From Rhynchonema sp. JSB1_4 (lineage: Eukaryota; Nematoda; Chromadorea; Monhysterida; Xyalidae), in assembly GCA_030248065.1 (NCBI GenBank), contig JASAMV010008343.1:1-64000 (forward strand): 64,000 nucleotides of DNA, written 5' to 3'. The notes below the pieces were generated by a model. That model searched no databases, was not told the DNA's origin, and saw nothing but the letters and a program-made list of their open reading frames with translations. Shown here in pieces: positions 12,701 to 23,237 of this stretch. The translations under genes were made by a program, and so were the position numbers. Position 1 is the stretch's first letter. The number at the start of each line of letters is the position of its first letter.

Positions 12701-13108
12701 CGGGCAACTTGCAGAATCTTTGAATGACACAACATCTCTTTTTGAGGTGGATAAGTTGTTGAGTATACGATGAGTTTCTCGGCTCGTTCGAGTTGTAAGC
12801 CCATTTTACATGCATCTGTAAAAACCCATCAGACAAGAGAGTTAGACGTACTACACAATATGAGGTTGCATTTCCGAGAACCGGAGTAATGTTGCAGATT
12901 CATGAGATTGGTACAAACTGTCGGGCGCGCCATCCGAAATCCAAACGACTGGGGTGCCATTATCATGATCGATTCGAGAATTGCTGATGTTTCGAAATGC
13001 AGGAACATGCTACCGGGATGGATGGAGCAGCGCATCGAGCGACACATGAACTGTTTGTTTTTGATTCGAGCTTTAAAGGCATTCCACTCGAAGTGGCAAA
13101 GCGATTAG
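734..13108 (+). CDS. XPD-family Fe-S DNA helicase, FANCJ/RTEL1 type (19 exons, 860 aa)
   Basis: Predicted superfamily 2 5'-3' DNA helicase for repair or replication in the nucleus. Exons: 734-825, 974-1133, 1462-1564, 1703-1841, 1903-2029, 4070-4310, 4380-4441, 4503-4596, 6037-6200, 6260-6430, 7421-7647, 7712-7829, 8353-8548, 9432-9610, 9816-9921, 10137-10196, 12103-12134, 12317-12417, 12898-13108. They join in phase to 860 codons plus a stop. Visible motifs: Walker A CPTGCGKS (K109), four Fe-S cysteines (C176 in REKMC, C191, C210 in ACSYY, C263 in FCPYY), DEAH at 307-310 split by an intron, VSATLPP, ITIGIPHP, SGAEWY and motif VI QTVGRAIR (797-804). NDWG and ITIGIP resemble FANCJ (BRIP1) slightly more than RTEL1 or DDX11. 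The protein ends soon after motif VI, so it lacks the long C-terminal tails of human FANCJ and RTEL1. Family certain; orthology inferred. Confidence 0.88.
2155..3188. mobile_element. Foldback element, CATATATATGGCAGAGACCC family, copy 1
   Basis: Both ends carry versions of the terminal motif: a region read as ATATTCGACGAAAAGCAATC at the left and the reverse pattern ending in GGAGACCCTTTAAA at the right. Inside are mirrored blocks around TTTTTGGCACTACCACAGC and its complement. Related copies lie at about 6690-7375, 18695-19280, 25967-27148 and 38690-39118. No transposase frame is present, so this is a non-autonomous, MITE-like element inside a helicase intron. Confidence 0.6.
3440..3960. repeat. 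AAAACCGTTTTTTTCC-type repeat, copy 1
   Basis: A/T-rich stretch dominated by AAAAACGGTTTT and TTTTTCCGGAAAT blocks, including a left arm at 3500-3700 and a right arm at 3780-3960. The same blocks occur at 17095-17520, 17840-17935 and 33290-33680. Short frames in it are accidental. Confidence 0.55.
4808..5560. mobile_element. Foldback element, TTAAAGGTGCTGG family, copy 1 (right arm missing)
   Basis: The left end reads GTTTAAAGGTGCTCG. The centre is a near-perfect palindrome (about 5150-5560) whose arms carry CCTCTAATTA and TAATTAGAGG and a mirrored AATTTTAAGCATCTG block. The usual right arm, seen at 11090-11462 and 34100-34465, is absent. It lies in the helicase intron 4597-6036 and has no coding capacity. 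Confidence 0.6.
5572..5700. other. GC-rich island with a C homopolymer
   Basis: About 130 bp with a base composition quite unlike the A/T-rich surroundings: CGCG-rich blocks, a run of T and a run of about 16 C. It abuts the broken end of the foldback element. It could be an unusual inserted sequence, a foreign fragment or an assembly artefact. No gene is visible in it. Confidence 0.5.
6690..7375. mobile_element. Foldback element, CATATATATGGCAGAGACCC family, copy 2
   Basis: The right end is CATATATATGGCAGAGACCC (about 7345-7372). The left half carries the mirrored CGCATATTCTTTGTGTGCAG and AAATTTTTCATAAACGC blocks. The element occupies most of the helicase intron 6431-7420. The outer left end is not recognisable, so this copy may be truncated. 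Confidence 0.55.
7830..8352. other. Helicase intron 12 content
   Basis: Intron of 523 bp. A short stretch at about 8135-8195 resembles the right end of the TTAAAGGTGCTGG foldback family (GCGGTCGAAG, then GAGCAACTTTAA). The remainder shows nothing recognisable. Confidence 0.4.
8569..9094. mobile_element. GACACCC-family element, copy 2, in a helicase intron
   Basis: Both ends are made of short tandem CCGACACCCGACA-like units in opposite orientation, flanking a conserved core with TTCTGCGTCTTCGGAAAC, AAAATTTTGTCTC and TTTTGAACCGTA. The ends approach TTAAGGTTAAAGG and TTTAACCCTAG, as in the other copies. It has no open frame of substance. It sits in the intron 8549-9431. Confidence 0.65.
10385..11462. 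mobile_element. Foldback element, TTAAAGGTGCTGG family, copy 2 (full length)
   Basis: The left end is TTAAAGGTGCTGGTTAACA and the right end is the inverted form TTGTTGACCAGCACCTTTAA. Arms of about 300 bp mirror each other, and the centre (10790-11050) is a further palindrome rich in CACAC and GTGTG. The mirrored centre reads as similar Cys-rich peptides on both strands, which is a by-product of the inverted repeat. It lies in helicase intron 10197-12102. Confidence 0.7.
11860..12010. repeat. A/T-homopolymer repeat related to 19755-19985 and 51060-51310
   Basis: Contains GGCCATTTTTGGACATTTGAAAACATTTTGTTG-type sequence followed by A runs. The same order of blocks appears at 19755-19985 (inverted) and 51060-51310. 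Non-coding. Confidence 0.45.
12418..12897. other. Last helicase intron, with a repeat shared with 54590-54850
   Basis: The intron contains a stretch (about 12495-12690) that resembles 54590-54760: AGTACAAATTATG, TTTTCGGGAAATTT and CATGCCATGAG-like blocks. This is a low-copy repeat in this window. No additional exon is needed, because the flanking exons join in phase through motif VI. Confidence 0.5.
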
Positions 13109-14700
13109 AACGTAATGAATCTTCTTTCGGAATAAGTTTTACGTGTTCATTATTTTTTGTTTTATTTCCTTACAATTGTGCTCATGCTTTCAAATTTGAG
13201 CTTATACGTCATTACGAGAGTGGATCAAAGAACGTTAAAAACCTCTCAATAATCTAGAATGAAGTTGGCTAGGATAGGGTAGAAAACATTGTTCACGTCA
13301 TGAAATGTTTCTTTTTGTTTTACTTGAAAGTTGAGCGTTTATCGCAAAAAGTTGAATTGATTCCAGAATTTTGATAGAGAGATGAGTCAAAAGATTTCCC
13401 TGATATATATTCGACTAAAATTTTGGCAATTTATAACCATACTCAGTTTTGGGACCACCATTGCTCGTGCTATTTTTTTGGAAACCAGGTAGAATTTAAC
13501 GATTGAAGCCCCCCCCCTCCCCCCCGCTGAAATAGAGCCCTCCGGGAGTCTACGTGGGAAAATGTTCACTTAAAACCCCGGGGGCTGTAATTGGATTTAT
13601 TTTTTTACGAACCATTGATTTTCTAACTTTTTACGAACCATTGTTTTTCCATCGGACAGTAAACTTGGCAAAATAGTTCAAAGTAGTGTAAGAATGACCA
13701 AAATACCGCAGTTATCTCTTGTTTTTAGCAAGGTTATTTCACGTTTAGATGAAGATCGTCAGAATCAGGTTTACCGTTACAGCTTGAGGGAGTACGCGAC
13801 ACTTGACAACCGACACCCGACATCTGAAAATAGCTGACACCCGACATTTTGCCAAAAAGATCGATACCCGACAACTGACAGTTCCCAAAAACCCCTACAC
13901 CCCACATGCATTTTTTGGAAAAAAACGAACAGCCCACAGCTGCTTTTTGGACCAAAAACAGAGAACTTTTTGCTCCTTCGCGCCATTAGTGAAATTTTTT
14001 TGGATCAAGTGACTGACTTCAAGTATTTTTACACAAAATAAATACCAAAATGACACATTCTGCGTCTTCGGAAACGTTTATTCTTTAATCGGCAAAACTG
14101 ATGTTTTGAATGGTAAGTGTCGGCTGTCGAGTGTCGAGTCCCAAAAAACCGACACCTGGAGACACCCGATATCCGACACCCGACACCTACACTTTTTTGC
14201 ACGCGACACCCGACATCTCTAACCGTGATCACGTTGAGATATGGTATAAGAACGACAAAATGCCGGCCCGTGGCTGCTTTGGACCGAGCCCAGTTAGCGT
14301 CCCAAGTTTTAATGAGACTCTTTGAGGTCGCATATATATCGTGGAGAGCTTTTAAGAGGAACTGTTCGATGTTATTTACGTTATCAACATGGGGTACGGT
14401 CTGCCCGCGTTTCTTTGTTTCTGCGTATCTTTTCTGTTGCCTTTCACTCACTTCAAATGCAGAGTTTTTTCGCTTTCAATTGTATATGGTCTGCACGATT
14501 GCTTGTGTTGAATTTAACAATTTTTCAATTCTTATAAAAATTTACTACGCGCTTGTCATTTCCATTGAATACTAAGTCGGGAGATTACCTGGGAAACAAA
14601 CATATTGTCTTTGCTCAGGACATTGTGACTTTGTATGGTTTCACTTTTTTTCTTATCCTGCATTTCTCATGCATGCAAGATGCCAAAAGAAATAAAAAGA
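13109..14700. other. Intergenic region after the helicase
   Basis: No gene recognised. It contains a C-rich run at 13508-13525, a GACACCC-family element at 13782-14227, and a fragment of the CATATATATGG family at about 14280-14352. Short frames inside these repeats are not coding. Confidence 0.5.
13782..14227. mobile_element. GACACCC-family element, copy 3
   Basis: Left arm of degenerate CCGACACCCGACA units with TTTTTTGGACCAAAAACAG, the conserved core with TTCTGCGTCTTCGGAAAC, then a right arm ending in CATCTCTAACC. It is slightly shorter than the copies at 8569 and 47986. Confidence 0.6.
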
Positions 14701-15919
14701 TACTGGTGAAAGATCGAATTTCGTCTGACAATCGGAATAGTGATGATAATTCAGAGTCCTGTGGAATTCAGAGACATAAGTGGCTTTCCGATTGAACAGG
14801 TCGAAAACGATTTTTTCCTCAAGTGAAGATATTGAATGAACCTGCGATACAAAGTATTATCTTTAGCGACCTATATATTTGGTTGCAGTATATCTTATTG
14901 TTGACACTTCCAATGAAGAAAACTATACAGAACCGTTATGCTCTAGAGACAACGTGTTAGCGGAGTTACGATTGTGGACGTTCTTTGTTCCCGGATTCGG
15001 TGACATTGAGACAACCACCACAAAACGGTGGAACGTGGCACGTACAGAATTTCAGGTCAGTGTCGAAATGAAAGGTTGGGTTTTGTGACACGATTATTGA
15101 ACGAAATATGCGAGCCCAACCGTGGATTATTAACCGTGGATTATTAATCCTTAGGTAACGGTTAATAATCCAGGTTGAAAAAACTTGTATTTTTGTCAAC
15201 CTTAGATTCAACGGTGGAGTGAGCGATCGTCAGCATGTAGGCCACCTGTCCAGAACATCCTTTTACCAACGGTTAATAGTCCACGGTTAATAGTCCACGG
15301 TTGAGAAAACTTGAGAGTGAACGACCGTCAGCATGTAGGCCAACTGCAGAAGTCTCAACCGTGGACTATTAACCGTGGATTATTAACCGTTAGGTAACAG
15401 TTAATAATCCACAGTTAATAAAGTTTTCTCAACCGTGGACTATTAACCGTGGATTATTAACCGTTTAACGGTTAATAATCCACCGTTAATAGTCCGCGAT
15501 TGAGAAATCAACCGTGGATTATTAACCGTGAATTATTAACCGTTAGATAACGGTTAATAATCCAAGTTGAAAAAACTTATATTTTTATCAACCGTTGATT
15601 CAACGGTGGAGTGAGCGATCGTCAGCATGTACGCTTGATAATCCACGGTTAATAATTCACGGTTGAGAATTGCTAATTTGGAACCGAATTAATGTGAAAC
15701 AGATCAATGTTACGGTTTTATTTAAAGTGTTCAGGAGGGAAATTGAGCTTTGCAAAACATGCGAAAACATCGAAGAAATATTCTTGCGAAATTTTCCAAC
15801 AATTTAAAGGGTACGAAGAAATTGGCTACGAAAATATCATTCAATCCATGTGTACAGATAGTTTTGATGCCAAATTGATACTCCCATCCTACCATAGATT
15901 CATCATCGAAGAATCGTGA
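14700..15919 (+). CDS. Candidate exons of an unrecognised gene
   Basis: Three stretches look like exons. One at about 14720-14804 reads SPVEFRDISGFPIEQ. One at 14889-15055 runs from an acceptor TTGCAG to a donor CAG|GTCAGT and includes LAELRLWTFFVPGF and KRWNVARTEFQ. One at about 15731-15919 ends at a TGA and includes KKYSCEIFQQFKGYEE. The palindromic satellite at 15119-15670 fills the last intron. The phases do not join perfectly, so at least one boundary is wrong or an exon is missing. The product is not recognised. Confidence 0.3.
15119..15670. repeat. Palindromic AACCGTGGATTATTAACCG array, first block
   Basis: About 550 bp of interspersed CAACCGTGGACTATTAACCG and its complement, with a non-palindromic piece containing GTCAGCATGTAGGCC. 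The same array returns at 29065-31440 and 58419-59660. Many units can pair with neighbours, so strong cruciform or hairpin potential is expected. Confidence 0.85.
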
Positions 15920-15925
15920 CTAGGA

Positions 15926-18900
15926 ATGGCAAGTCAGGGACACAGTAGCGAGTCGCAATTCTTGGCTCACGCAGAACATGAACAGGAGCAGGAGGTATGC
16001 TAATATAATATGGCAATAGGTGTTTTTTGATTTATTTCCTCGAACGTTATGTGTGCCGGTTTTGTTCGAGAATATGTTACCTTGGTATTCTAAAAAATCA
16101 ATTGTTCGGTGTGGATTCTTTGGAACAATCCCAGCTAGGGTAAAAAAATGTCGGTCACAGTTGTTTCAGTGGAACGGTCGCAACAGGGATGCCAGCACGG
16201 ACGATGAACTAGTTGACAATTGTGCTGAGAATCCACAACGTTGGCTTGAAAAACGACAAAAAGAAATCGACCGAGCAGCAGAACTACGCACCTCTACAGC
16301 AACACCGTCCCCAACACGAGGTGACGACTAGATAGATTTCTTTTCATTGGAATAATTTCAAACATCCATGCACGAATTAAAGCTTTCGACTACATTTACC
16401 TGGGATGCACCAATATTGCAGAATGTACTACCGGTGTCAACCCATCTCAAATGAACAGTACAACTGATGATGAGAGTCGTTTGGTTATCGATTGTGGACA
16501 TTCTCACAGCGACAATGATACCGATGGTTTGATAATATGTTCTTTTTTTTGATGGACAGTAGGAAACGACCACGCGGGTAGATAAAAGAGAAGATAAAAC
16601 AGACTTGTTTGGGACAGTGGGGTACCTCATAGGCAGTATTCGAACGCGATCGCGATGCCGATCGCGGGATTCTGGTCTCCTTTTCTGATCCGGATCGCCA
16701 TCACGATCGCATCATTTTCAAAAGGTCAACCGGGATCCGGAGCCTGCCCAAAAATGCCCCAACCCGAATTAAGTTTGAAACAATAAAAATTATGCAATCA
16801 TAATTGGGCAAGCTGTCGTAAGCAAGCGATAACGCAAACCCGGGCCCGGATCGAAGGCCAGAAAAATATTCTATGTCGAACGACCCCTTGCTTCTTGGAT
16901 GCGCACACTTCTGATTGAGGTTTTGGGTACGTCGTCAATTTCGATTCGAAACCCGGCATCCTGACTTTTCAAAAGCGGGATTCCGATCCCAATGTTGACA
17001 CTTTCATGATTCCAATCATGATTCCAATCCCTGGATTAAAGAAAAATCCTGCTCGAACACTGGTCATAGATGCTGTTTTATGCAGAATATCATATACTTG
17101 CGTATTTTTCCGCAAAATATATTTTTGGAAAAAAAACCGTTTTTTTTCCGGAAAAAAACCGTTTTTTTTTCCAAATATTTTTCCAGTACTTAAGGATACC
17201 CATGGTCCAAAAACGCCTATTTTGGAGAAAATTTTGTAGGGAAATGGCCTGAAACAGGCTAAAAATGGACTTGGAGATTAAAAAGTGCTCATTTTGAACT
17301 GTTTAGCACCGATTTACATTGGTTTTGACAACATCCTTTCGCAACCTTTGAAAATATTTCGGAAATTTTTGGAAAAAAAACCGTTTTTTTTCCAAAAGTT
17401 GCCACTTGGAAAAATTTCCGGAAAAATAAAAACGTATTTTTCCGGGCCTCGGAAAAAAAACGGTTTTTTTTCGGTTTTTTTTCCGGAAAAAAAACGGTTT
17501 TTTTTCCGGCCCGCAAGTATAGAATATCATAGTGTGAAAGAGTGTAGACTAGCTGCGATTGATACTTCTTGTTGATGATAAAAGACCCACACGAACTGCT
17601 TTTTGTTGCAGAATGTCCTGGTGACCGAGAAACCATTGATAAGCTCCCCGAACTGACGGATCCCACAAGTCTGGCCATAATGCAGAAAAAAATACTGGGA
17701 GATGATGCTTCCAGGGACTGTCCGAATGTGGCACAAAACTACGTGGACATCCAGAGAAGATTGAGCGACCTGGTAGGCTTTTCTCTGCGTTATTTGAACT
17801 TCTTGAAGCTCGTTAGCCGAGACAGCTTGGACGTGATTTTGTTTGTCCTTTTTTCGGAGGCCGACAAAAATACATTTTTATTTTTCGGGAAATTTTTTCA
17901 AGTGGCACCTTTGGAAAAAAGTTTTGGAATGCCACTTGTTTGTCGATGTTTTGGCGGAGTCCAAAATTTGTGAGTATGGAAACACACAAAAACAAATTTG
18001 AAACGATAGCGTAAAGAGTAGTGTAGTTGCTGAACAGAAAAGTTATTGTAGCTGCCTGCTTTTTTCAGAGAGAAAATTAGCGTGATCGCTCCGCAAGAAG
18101 GAGTGCATTTCTTCACACTATTTCTAAAGATTCCGAAGTTTGAGATGATCATCCGAGATGTTCTCCCGAGATCAGCCTGTAAAACTGAGAGATATTATTC
18201 TAGGTGCATGAGCAGATTCGGCACACGAATTCACTGAAGGAACCATGTGATGACATCAACAAGACCGTTTCTACTCTGTTGAGCCTTCCAACAGAACCCA
18301 ATAGGTTTGGTCATTTTTTCAAGATCGAACATTCGTATCTCATCTACAACATGCTTTCATGAAACTGCGGTATGATATTATATAAACCGATGTGTCATTT
18401 CATGATCGATTTGATGATGGACTACACAACGGGCGATGAAAACATCTGCACCAAACATGATCCAGATTGTGTGGTGTTCCATCGTGATGTCTCGGCAATC
18501 AGTTGCATCATGGCCTGCGTATTTGCTCACTATGCGGGACACAGTGTGTTCAGCGCTGCACCGTTGACCACAATTTCTCAAGAACACAAAGTGTCGACTG
18601 TTTATCATAGCATGAGGTCAGTTCTGTATCTGCCAGAGTGATGCTGAGGAGGTTGCTTTCAACTCGTTTGATTTTTTTTAATGACCGTCAACGAGTCTCC
18701 CCGGTATACATTTGATCAAAAGCAATCTCTGAAACTTGCCACCGTGACTTCCTTTCACCCAAAATGCGCGTGGCTAGGAAATTTTTTCGAACATAAGGTT
18801 CCGGTATAAGACCAAGAGCTCACACATAAAAGATTTGACCGTACCAGCAGAGGTTCAAAATAAAATAGCGATCCGTTTCGCATGTTGTTAATTTTCCGTT

Positions 18901-19793
18901 TGATGACAAATGTTTCATAAACGTGTCGACTTTAATATAAAACTACAGTCACTTCTTGGGACTACGACAGTTCGTGATACTTTGCAAAAAACTACGCTAA
19001 ATTTAAAAAAAAAATTTCGGTTGTATTTTTCGACCACATACGCAGCACGTACAACTATACTATAAAATGCGTAACGGGACTTATTTATCATGTTATTCAA
19101 CCAATCAAAAAGCAATTTCCGATGACTAATCAGTTTGGACAAAGGTTTGCTGAACTATTGTGAGGCTCGGAGCTGATACGGGAAAAAATTTCTTGTCCTG
19201 AGGCTTTTCGACCAAACCCGCTCACCTCCCAATTATTACTCATGTTCGTTTTGGTCAAGCACATATGGCAGAGACTCTGTAAGTGTGTAGCTAGGACATT
19301 CATTCATGTTAACCGAAAAGACCGCCAGTCAGAAAATTATTTTCCATTGCAACTACTGAAAGGAATTCGATTGTTCGAAAAGCATTGAAATTTTACACAA
19401 CAGTTTGTGAATTTTTTTTGCGACCTGAAACTGTATGGATCTCTCCTCATGTTGCAGGAAAGATCCGGATCTGCAAAGACGCTGTGTTTTGGTCGATGGA
19501 CTATCATGGGTCATGATACGATACAGAAAAGTACTGATTGCATGGGACCACAGTCACAAACTTGAGCATCAGTCACTTCGATCGTTAGACGAAAAGGTTG
19601 ATACTGAATGTTTCTGTAGATTTACAATTGCCGGATTTTCTCCATATTAAATATACTGGTTTTGTACGCCAGGAGTCATTACGAAGTAATGTGGGCTGTC
19701 AAATATTTTAAAAGTCTCACGACAGAAGCGACGGAAGGACAGCAGAGTACAGTTACAGATCATTGGAACAGTTGGGCAAAAAAAATTTAAAAA
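15926..19793 (+). CDS. Unrecognised multi-exon gene
   Basis: ATG at 15926 starts MASQGHSSESQF. The first four exons join in phase: 15926-15994, 16161-16320 (or from 16170), 16422-16526 and 17612-17772. They give a polar N-terminus with Asp/Ser-rich stretches, then DRETIDKLPELTDPTSLAIM and NYVDIQRRLSDL. Further likely exons are about 18070-18159 (EGVHFFTLFLKIPKF), 18204-18304 (HTNSLKEPCDDINKTV), about 18465-18616 (SCIMACVFAHYAGHSVF), 19458-19596 (RRCVLVDGLSWVMIRYRK) and about 19673-19793. Phases after 17772 are not all resolved, and the 3' end runs into an A/T repeat. It could be one gene, the 5' part of the transposase gene downstream, or two genes. No family is recognised. Confidence 0.45.
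16620..17060. repeat. Degenerate GATCC/GATCGCG-rich intron sequence
   Basis: Imperfect repetition of CGATCGCGAT, GGGATTCCGATCCC and GATTCCAATC units inside an intron. A similar texture occurs at 1180-1310. No coding signal is seen. Confidence 0.4.
17095..17520. repeat. AAAACCGTTTTTTTCC-type repeat, copy 2
   Basis: Dense runs of GGAAAAAAACGGTTTT and its complement, plus the GCTCATTTTGAACTGTTTAGC block shared with 33528-33560 and 3690-3720. It lies in an intron of the unrecognised gene. A further fragment is at 17840-17935. Confidence 0.6.
18695..19280. mobile_element. Foldback element, CATATATATGGCAGAGACCC family, copy 3
   Basis: The left end resembles the start of copy 1 (GATCAAAAGCAATCT, GAAACTTG). 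The right end is CACATATGGCAGAGACTCTG. Shorter than other copies and probably internally deleted. It lies between two exons of the unrecognised gene. Confidence 0.55.
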
Positions 19794-19985
19794 AAAAATT
19801 TTCTTTTTTCAAAGTTTTTCAAAAAAAAAAATTTTTTTTTAAATTTTTTTTTTTCAATTTTCGGGGGAACAAAATGTTTTAAAACGTCCAAAAATGGTCT
19901 TTTTGCGGGTTATTTTTTGTCATTTTTTTTCAAGGGTGGAAAAATTTTCTTCACAAAATCACCTTTCAAGCATGTATAGTGTTTC
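19755..19985. repeat. A/T homopolymer repeat beginning GTTGGGCAAAAAA
   Basis: Long A and T runs, then TTTTAAAACGTCCAAAAATGG and TTTCAAGGGTGGAAAAATTTTC. The sequence beginning GTTGGGCAAAAAA recurs at 58156, and the same blocks recur inverted at 51060-51310. It may have supplied the stop codon of the gene ending here. Confidence 0.5.
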
Positions 19986-21300
19986 CTTTTTATTCAAATC
20001 AGAGGAAACAAGCTATTCCAGGTTATAACTCAACTCCACTTTCCGGGTCGGAATTTCAGAAAGCAATGAAAGAGATTAAGAATGTGTCCTTGTTAATCCA
20101 AGCATGACACCCAGCAGCAAACACGGTGAAATGTTTCATTGACATGCTGGCAGCGCACGCGAACGAAGCTGGCAGCGAGCATGCGAATCATTGTTGTTGT
20201 TAAATTCCACAGACAAACTTTGACACGTTTTTGCCAACTGCTTGATTGAATCGAAATTGTTGGTACCCAAAATACCGCAAATGATGTTATTATACCTTCC
20301 CTTGATACATGGGAGACAGTCAGTATGCATGTGCCTACTTGGTACTTCGATGTCATACTCCATCAGGTCGATCATATACGATCAATTCAGCTACCCGAGA
20401 AGTATTTCTGCAGCTTATATTCTCAATTCTGTGCGGTTTATAGGTGGATCTTGCTTATTCGGCCACAAACTGTTGTGTCCGATACTACAAAGCAGGAATC
20501 ATCGGTCCATATGAAGCACACACTGTTCGATCGTACCGAAATCACGTACATACCGTTGATAAGTGATGCAAACCAAGTCACAAAAGTGACTTCTCAATTA
20601 AAGTTAAATTTTTTCGCGATTTTGCGTGTTCTTAGGCAAATTTCGTAAAAATTTCCGCCAATCTCAGTCTTTCTTAAAAAATTTTTTTTTAAATTTAAAA
20701 AAAAACTTGTTTAAAAAAATTTTTTCCAACCCTCCATTGGAAAGCACTGGACGCACAAGTGTTCAACCGCTTAAAGATTCACTATTTCTTGGTAGAACGA
20801 CTTTTTCTTCAAAAAATAATTTTCTCCAGTTTCAAATAAGCGCTCCAAAAAGTCTAAATGAGATAAAAGGCAAGTAAGAGGTGAATGGAATTATTACAGC
20901 TTCTGAATAAACCATCATGAAAACTTCAGTCGTTCAATACTTACCTCAACATACCCAAGGAAGCCATGATACAACGCACACACACACGACAAAGGTTCCC
21001 AGTTCAAACATTGCTGTGTTGTGGATGTGCTCCCTGTGTGTTATGGTTGTATGTGCGCTGTGGCATGGCTGGCTTGTGGACCTTATGCCAAATATTGTGT
21101 GAGCTATGTAGGGTTTTGAAAAACCAAAACCACATCATGAACACCTGATAATTACGCCATTTTTATTACCAATTGACAATTTATTTCATTCAACACAGAC
21201 GTCTAAAATTATACAGCATGAAAAGCCTGCTTCAAAAAAGCTTGATTTTTCGAACTGTTTCGTTTATCATTTGTCACACATGACGTTTGGTACAATGCCT
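19986..21300. other. Region with an open frame at 20243-20646 and repeats
   Basis: A plus-strand frame runs from about 20243 to 20646 and includes SLDTWETVSMHVPTWYFDV and SDTTKQESSVHMKHTLF. It has a natural-looking composition but no clear acceptor or start, and a TGA closes it on the left. It may be an exon of a flanking gene or a decayed piece. About 20885-21235 is the central palindrome of the TTAAAGGTGCTGG foldback family, with CACACACAC and mirrored GTGTGTT. Confidence 0.35.
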
Positions 21301-21304
21301 TATA

Positions 21305-22729
21305 CAGTGCTGGCCAAAGGTTTTTAGAATTTTGTTCTGCGGTAAGAAACGTGCCTGGCTAGTGCACACAATACAGTTTGAGCGAGATCTGCGTGGCATG
21401 GATATGTAGACCACTGAACCCGCAACACATCAAACCAACATCGACTTCCAATCTCCGATCCCAGCGGGCTTCGGTGCCCACCAGGCACTGGTCCACATTT
21501 GAGGCTGGCCAAAAGTTTTTAGAATTTTTTAGTTTTCAACTTTATTTTGCCGTTCAAGGTTCCACAAGAATCTTTCGTGATTGGGAATCATATTAGCTGT
21601 GTGAGAAACTGTTGTTTTCCCACTTTGCCAAGTTGAAGTCCAACTCGTCCCACCGCGGTCGGGTACCGTTGCTTGCTCTGGTGACCGCGGAGTTCTAAAG
21701 ACTTCACAGCACCTGACGACAGCTCATATACTGTTAATGAAATACTGAGGTTCTGGAGTGGTTACCTGCTCGTTTCAAACAATTGCTGAACACATTACTC
21801 TATAAAAAGAATCTATCAGGTCCATACCCGACGTTAATGCGGTCTCAGTCACAGCATCGGTGAAGACGAAAATTGGCGCTCGAGAGTGACTGCCCGACTT
21901 AATCATGTCTATTTGTGTTGGTTTGCGTGGCCACCCATAATATCAATGCAAATAAACATACAACTGCAGTAAATGCGTGCTTGTCTGATTTTTCGTCACG
22001 GTTCAATTTTCCGCAGCGCTCTTAGCCTTGCAAATGTATCAAATTATTTTTGATACCATCTTTAAAAGTTACTACATTCCTTCGATCACACACAAATGGT
22101 AACAATGGGCCAAAAGAGCTCAGAATAACTCAATTATGCAACAAAAAGTTGGGTTTGAAACATCAGCTCCACCCTGCGGCTGGTTTTCGTTTTCACCGAT
22201 ACCGTGACCGACATCGGTTGTGGTCCTGATAGAACTTTTATGCAGTAATTTGTTCTGCAATTGTTTGAAAACGATCAACTAAGCACCCCAGAACCTCACA
22301 ATTTTACTACCTTTTTATCAGCTGTCGTCACGTGCTGTGAAGTCGTTAGAACTCCGCGGTCACCAGAGCAAGCAACAGTGCCCGACCGCGGTGCGACCAG
22401 TTGGACTCCAACTTGGCAAAGTGGCAAAACAACAGTTACTCACACGGCTAATGATCGCGAAAGACTCTTGTGGAACCTTGAACGGCAAAATAATGTTGAA
22501 AGTTAAAAAATTCTAAAAACTTTTGACCAGCCTCAAATGTGGACCAGTCCCTCGTGGGCATCCAAGCCCCCTGGGATCGGAGATCGGAGGTCGACGTTGC
22601 TTTGATCTGTTGAGAGTTCACTGCTCTACATATCCATGCCACGCAGATTTCGCTCAACTGTATTGTGTGCAGGAGCCAGGCACGTTTCTTATCGCAGAGC
22701 AAAATTCTAAAAACTTTTGGCCAGCACTG
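21305..22729. mobile_element. Tc1/mariner-like foldback transposon, copy 1
   Basis: Element of 1425 bp starting CAGTGCTGGCCAAAGG and ending CTTTTGGCCAGCACTG, flanked on both sides by TA (21303-21304 and 22730-22731), the target preferred by Tc1/mariner elements. Extended inverted arms of several hundred bp mirror each other, including TGCCACGCAGATTTCGCTCA and GCTGTCGTCACGTGCTGTG. No transposase frame is present, so it is a non-autonomous foldback form. A second copy in the opposite orientation is at 35708-37098. Confidence 0.8.
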
Positions 22730-22731
22730 TA

Positions 22732-23237
22732 TCTCGTTTAACAGAGAAACGTCTATGTATAAAACCCCGAAAATATCTTAGATTGGATCACCTTGTATCT
22801 TTCGCACGTTCGGCTTACAGATTTTTCGTATTTTCCCTCATGTGAAAATAAGTCGGCTCCGTTAAACATCAGAAAAGAAGACGTTGAAAATCTATTCCCC
22901 AAATTTGGGTTTCTGATACCTTGTCTTCATTTTCTGAAAATGGCTGGGAAGAAACCGGTGAACATCGATTTGTAGAGTTACTTTAATAGAACCATAATAT
23001 CCAAAATGGGGGTTTTTTGCGGTTAAAACGGATGATTCTGGTCAATTCTGGAGAAAAAATAAGTTTTTTTTTCAACGATCTTGCTGTGCAACAAAAAAAA
23101 TAGACACTCCCATCTTGTCCGATCCATTGTATATTTTTCAACTTTTTTTGCCCCAGTACCTCTTGTCTGAGGAGAACCTGATTCCAATCCACAGTTATAA
23201 AATGTGAATTGCACACTAATAATTTTATCTTGCACAG
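22732..23237. other. Short region before the transposase gene
   Basis: About 500 bp without a confident gene. A frame at about 22793-22975 includes SAPLNIRKEDVENLFPKFGF and could be an upstream exon, but no consistent splice joins it to the exon at 23238. Runs of T and A occur at 23060-23100. Confidence 0.35.

Noticed and set aside
12997..13257. Alternative frame extending the helicase 3' end
   Set aside because: The motif VI exon continues naturally to TAG at 13106-13108 in its own frame; the alternative frame would need an unsupported frameshift.
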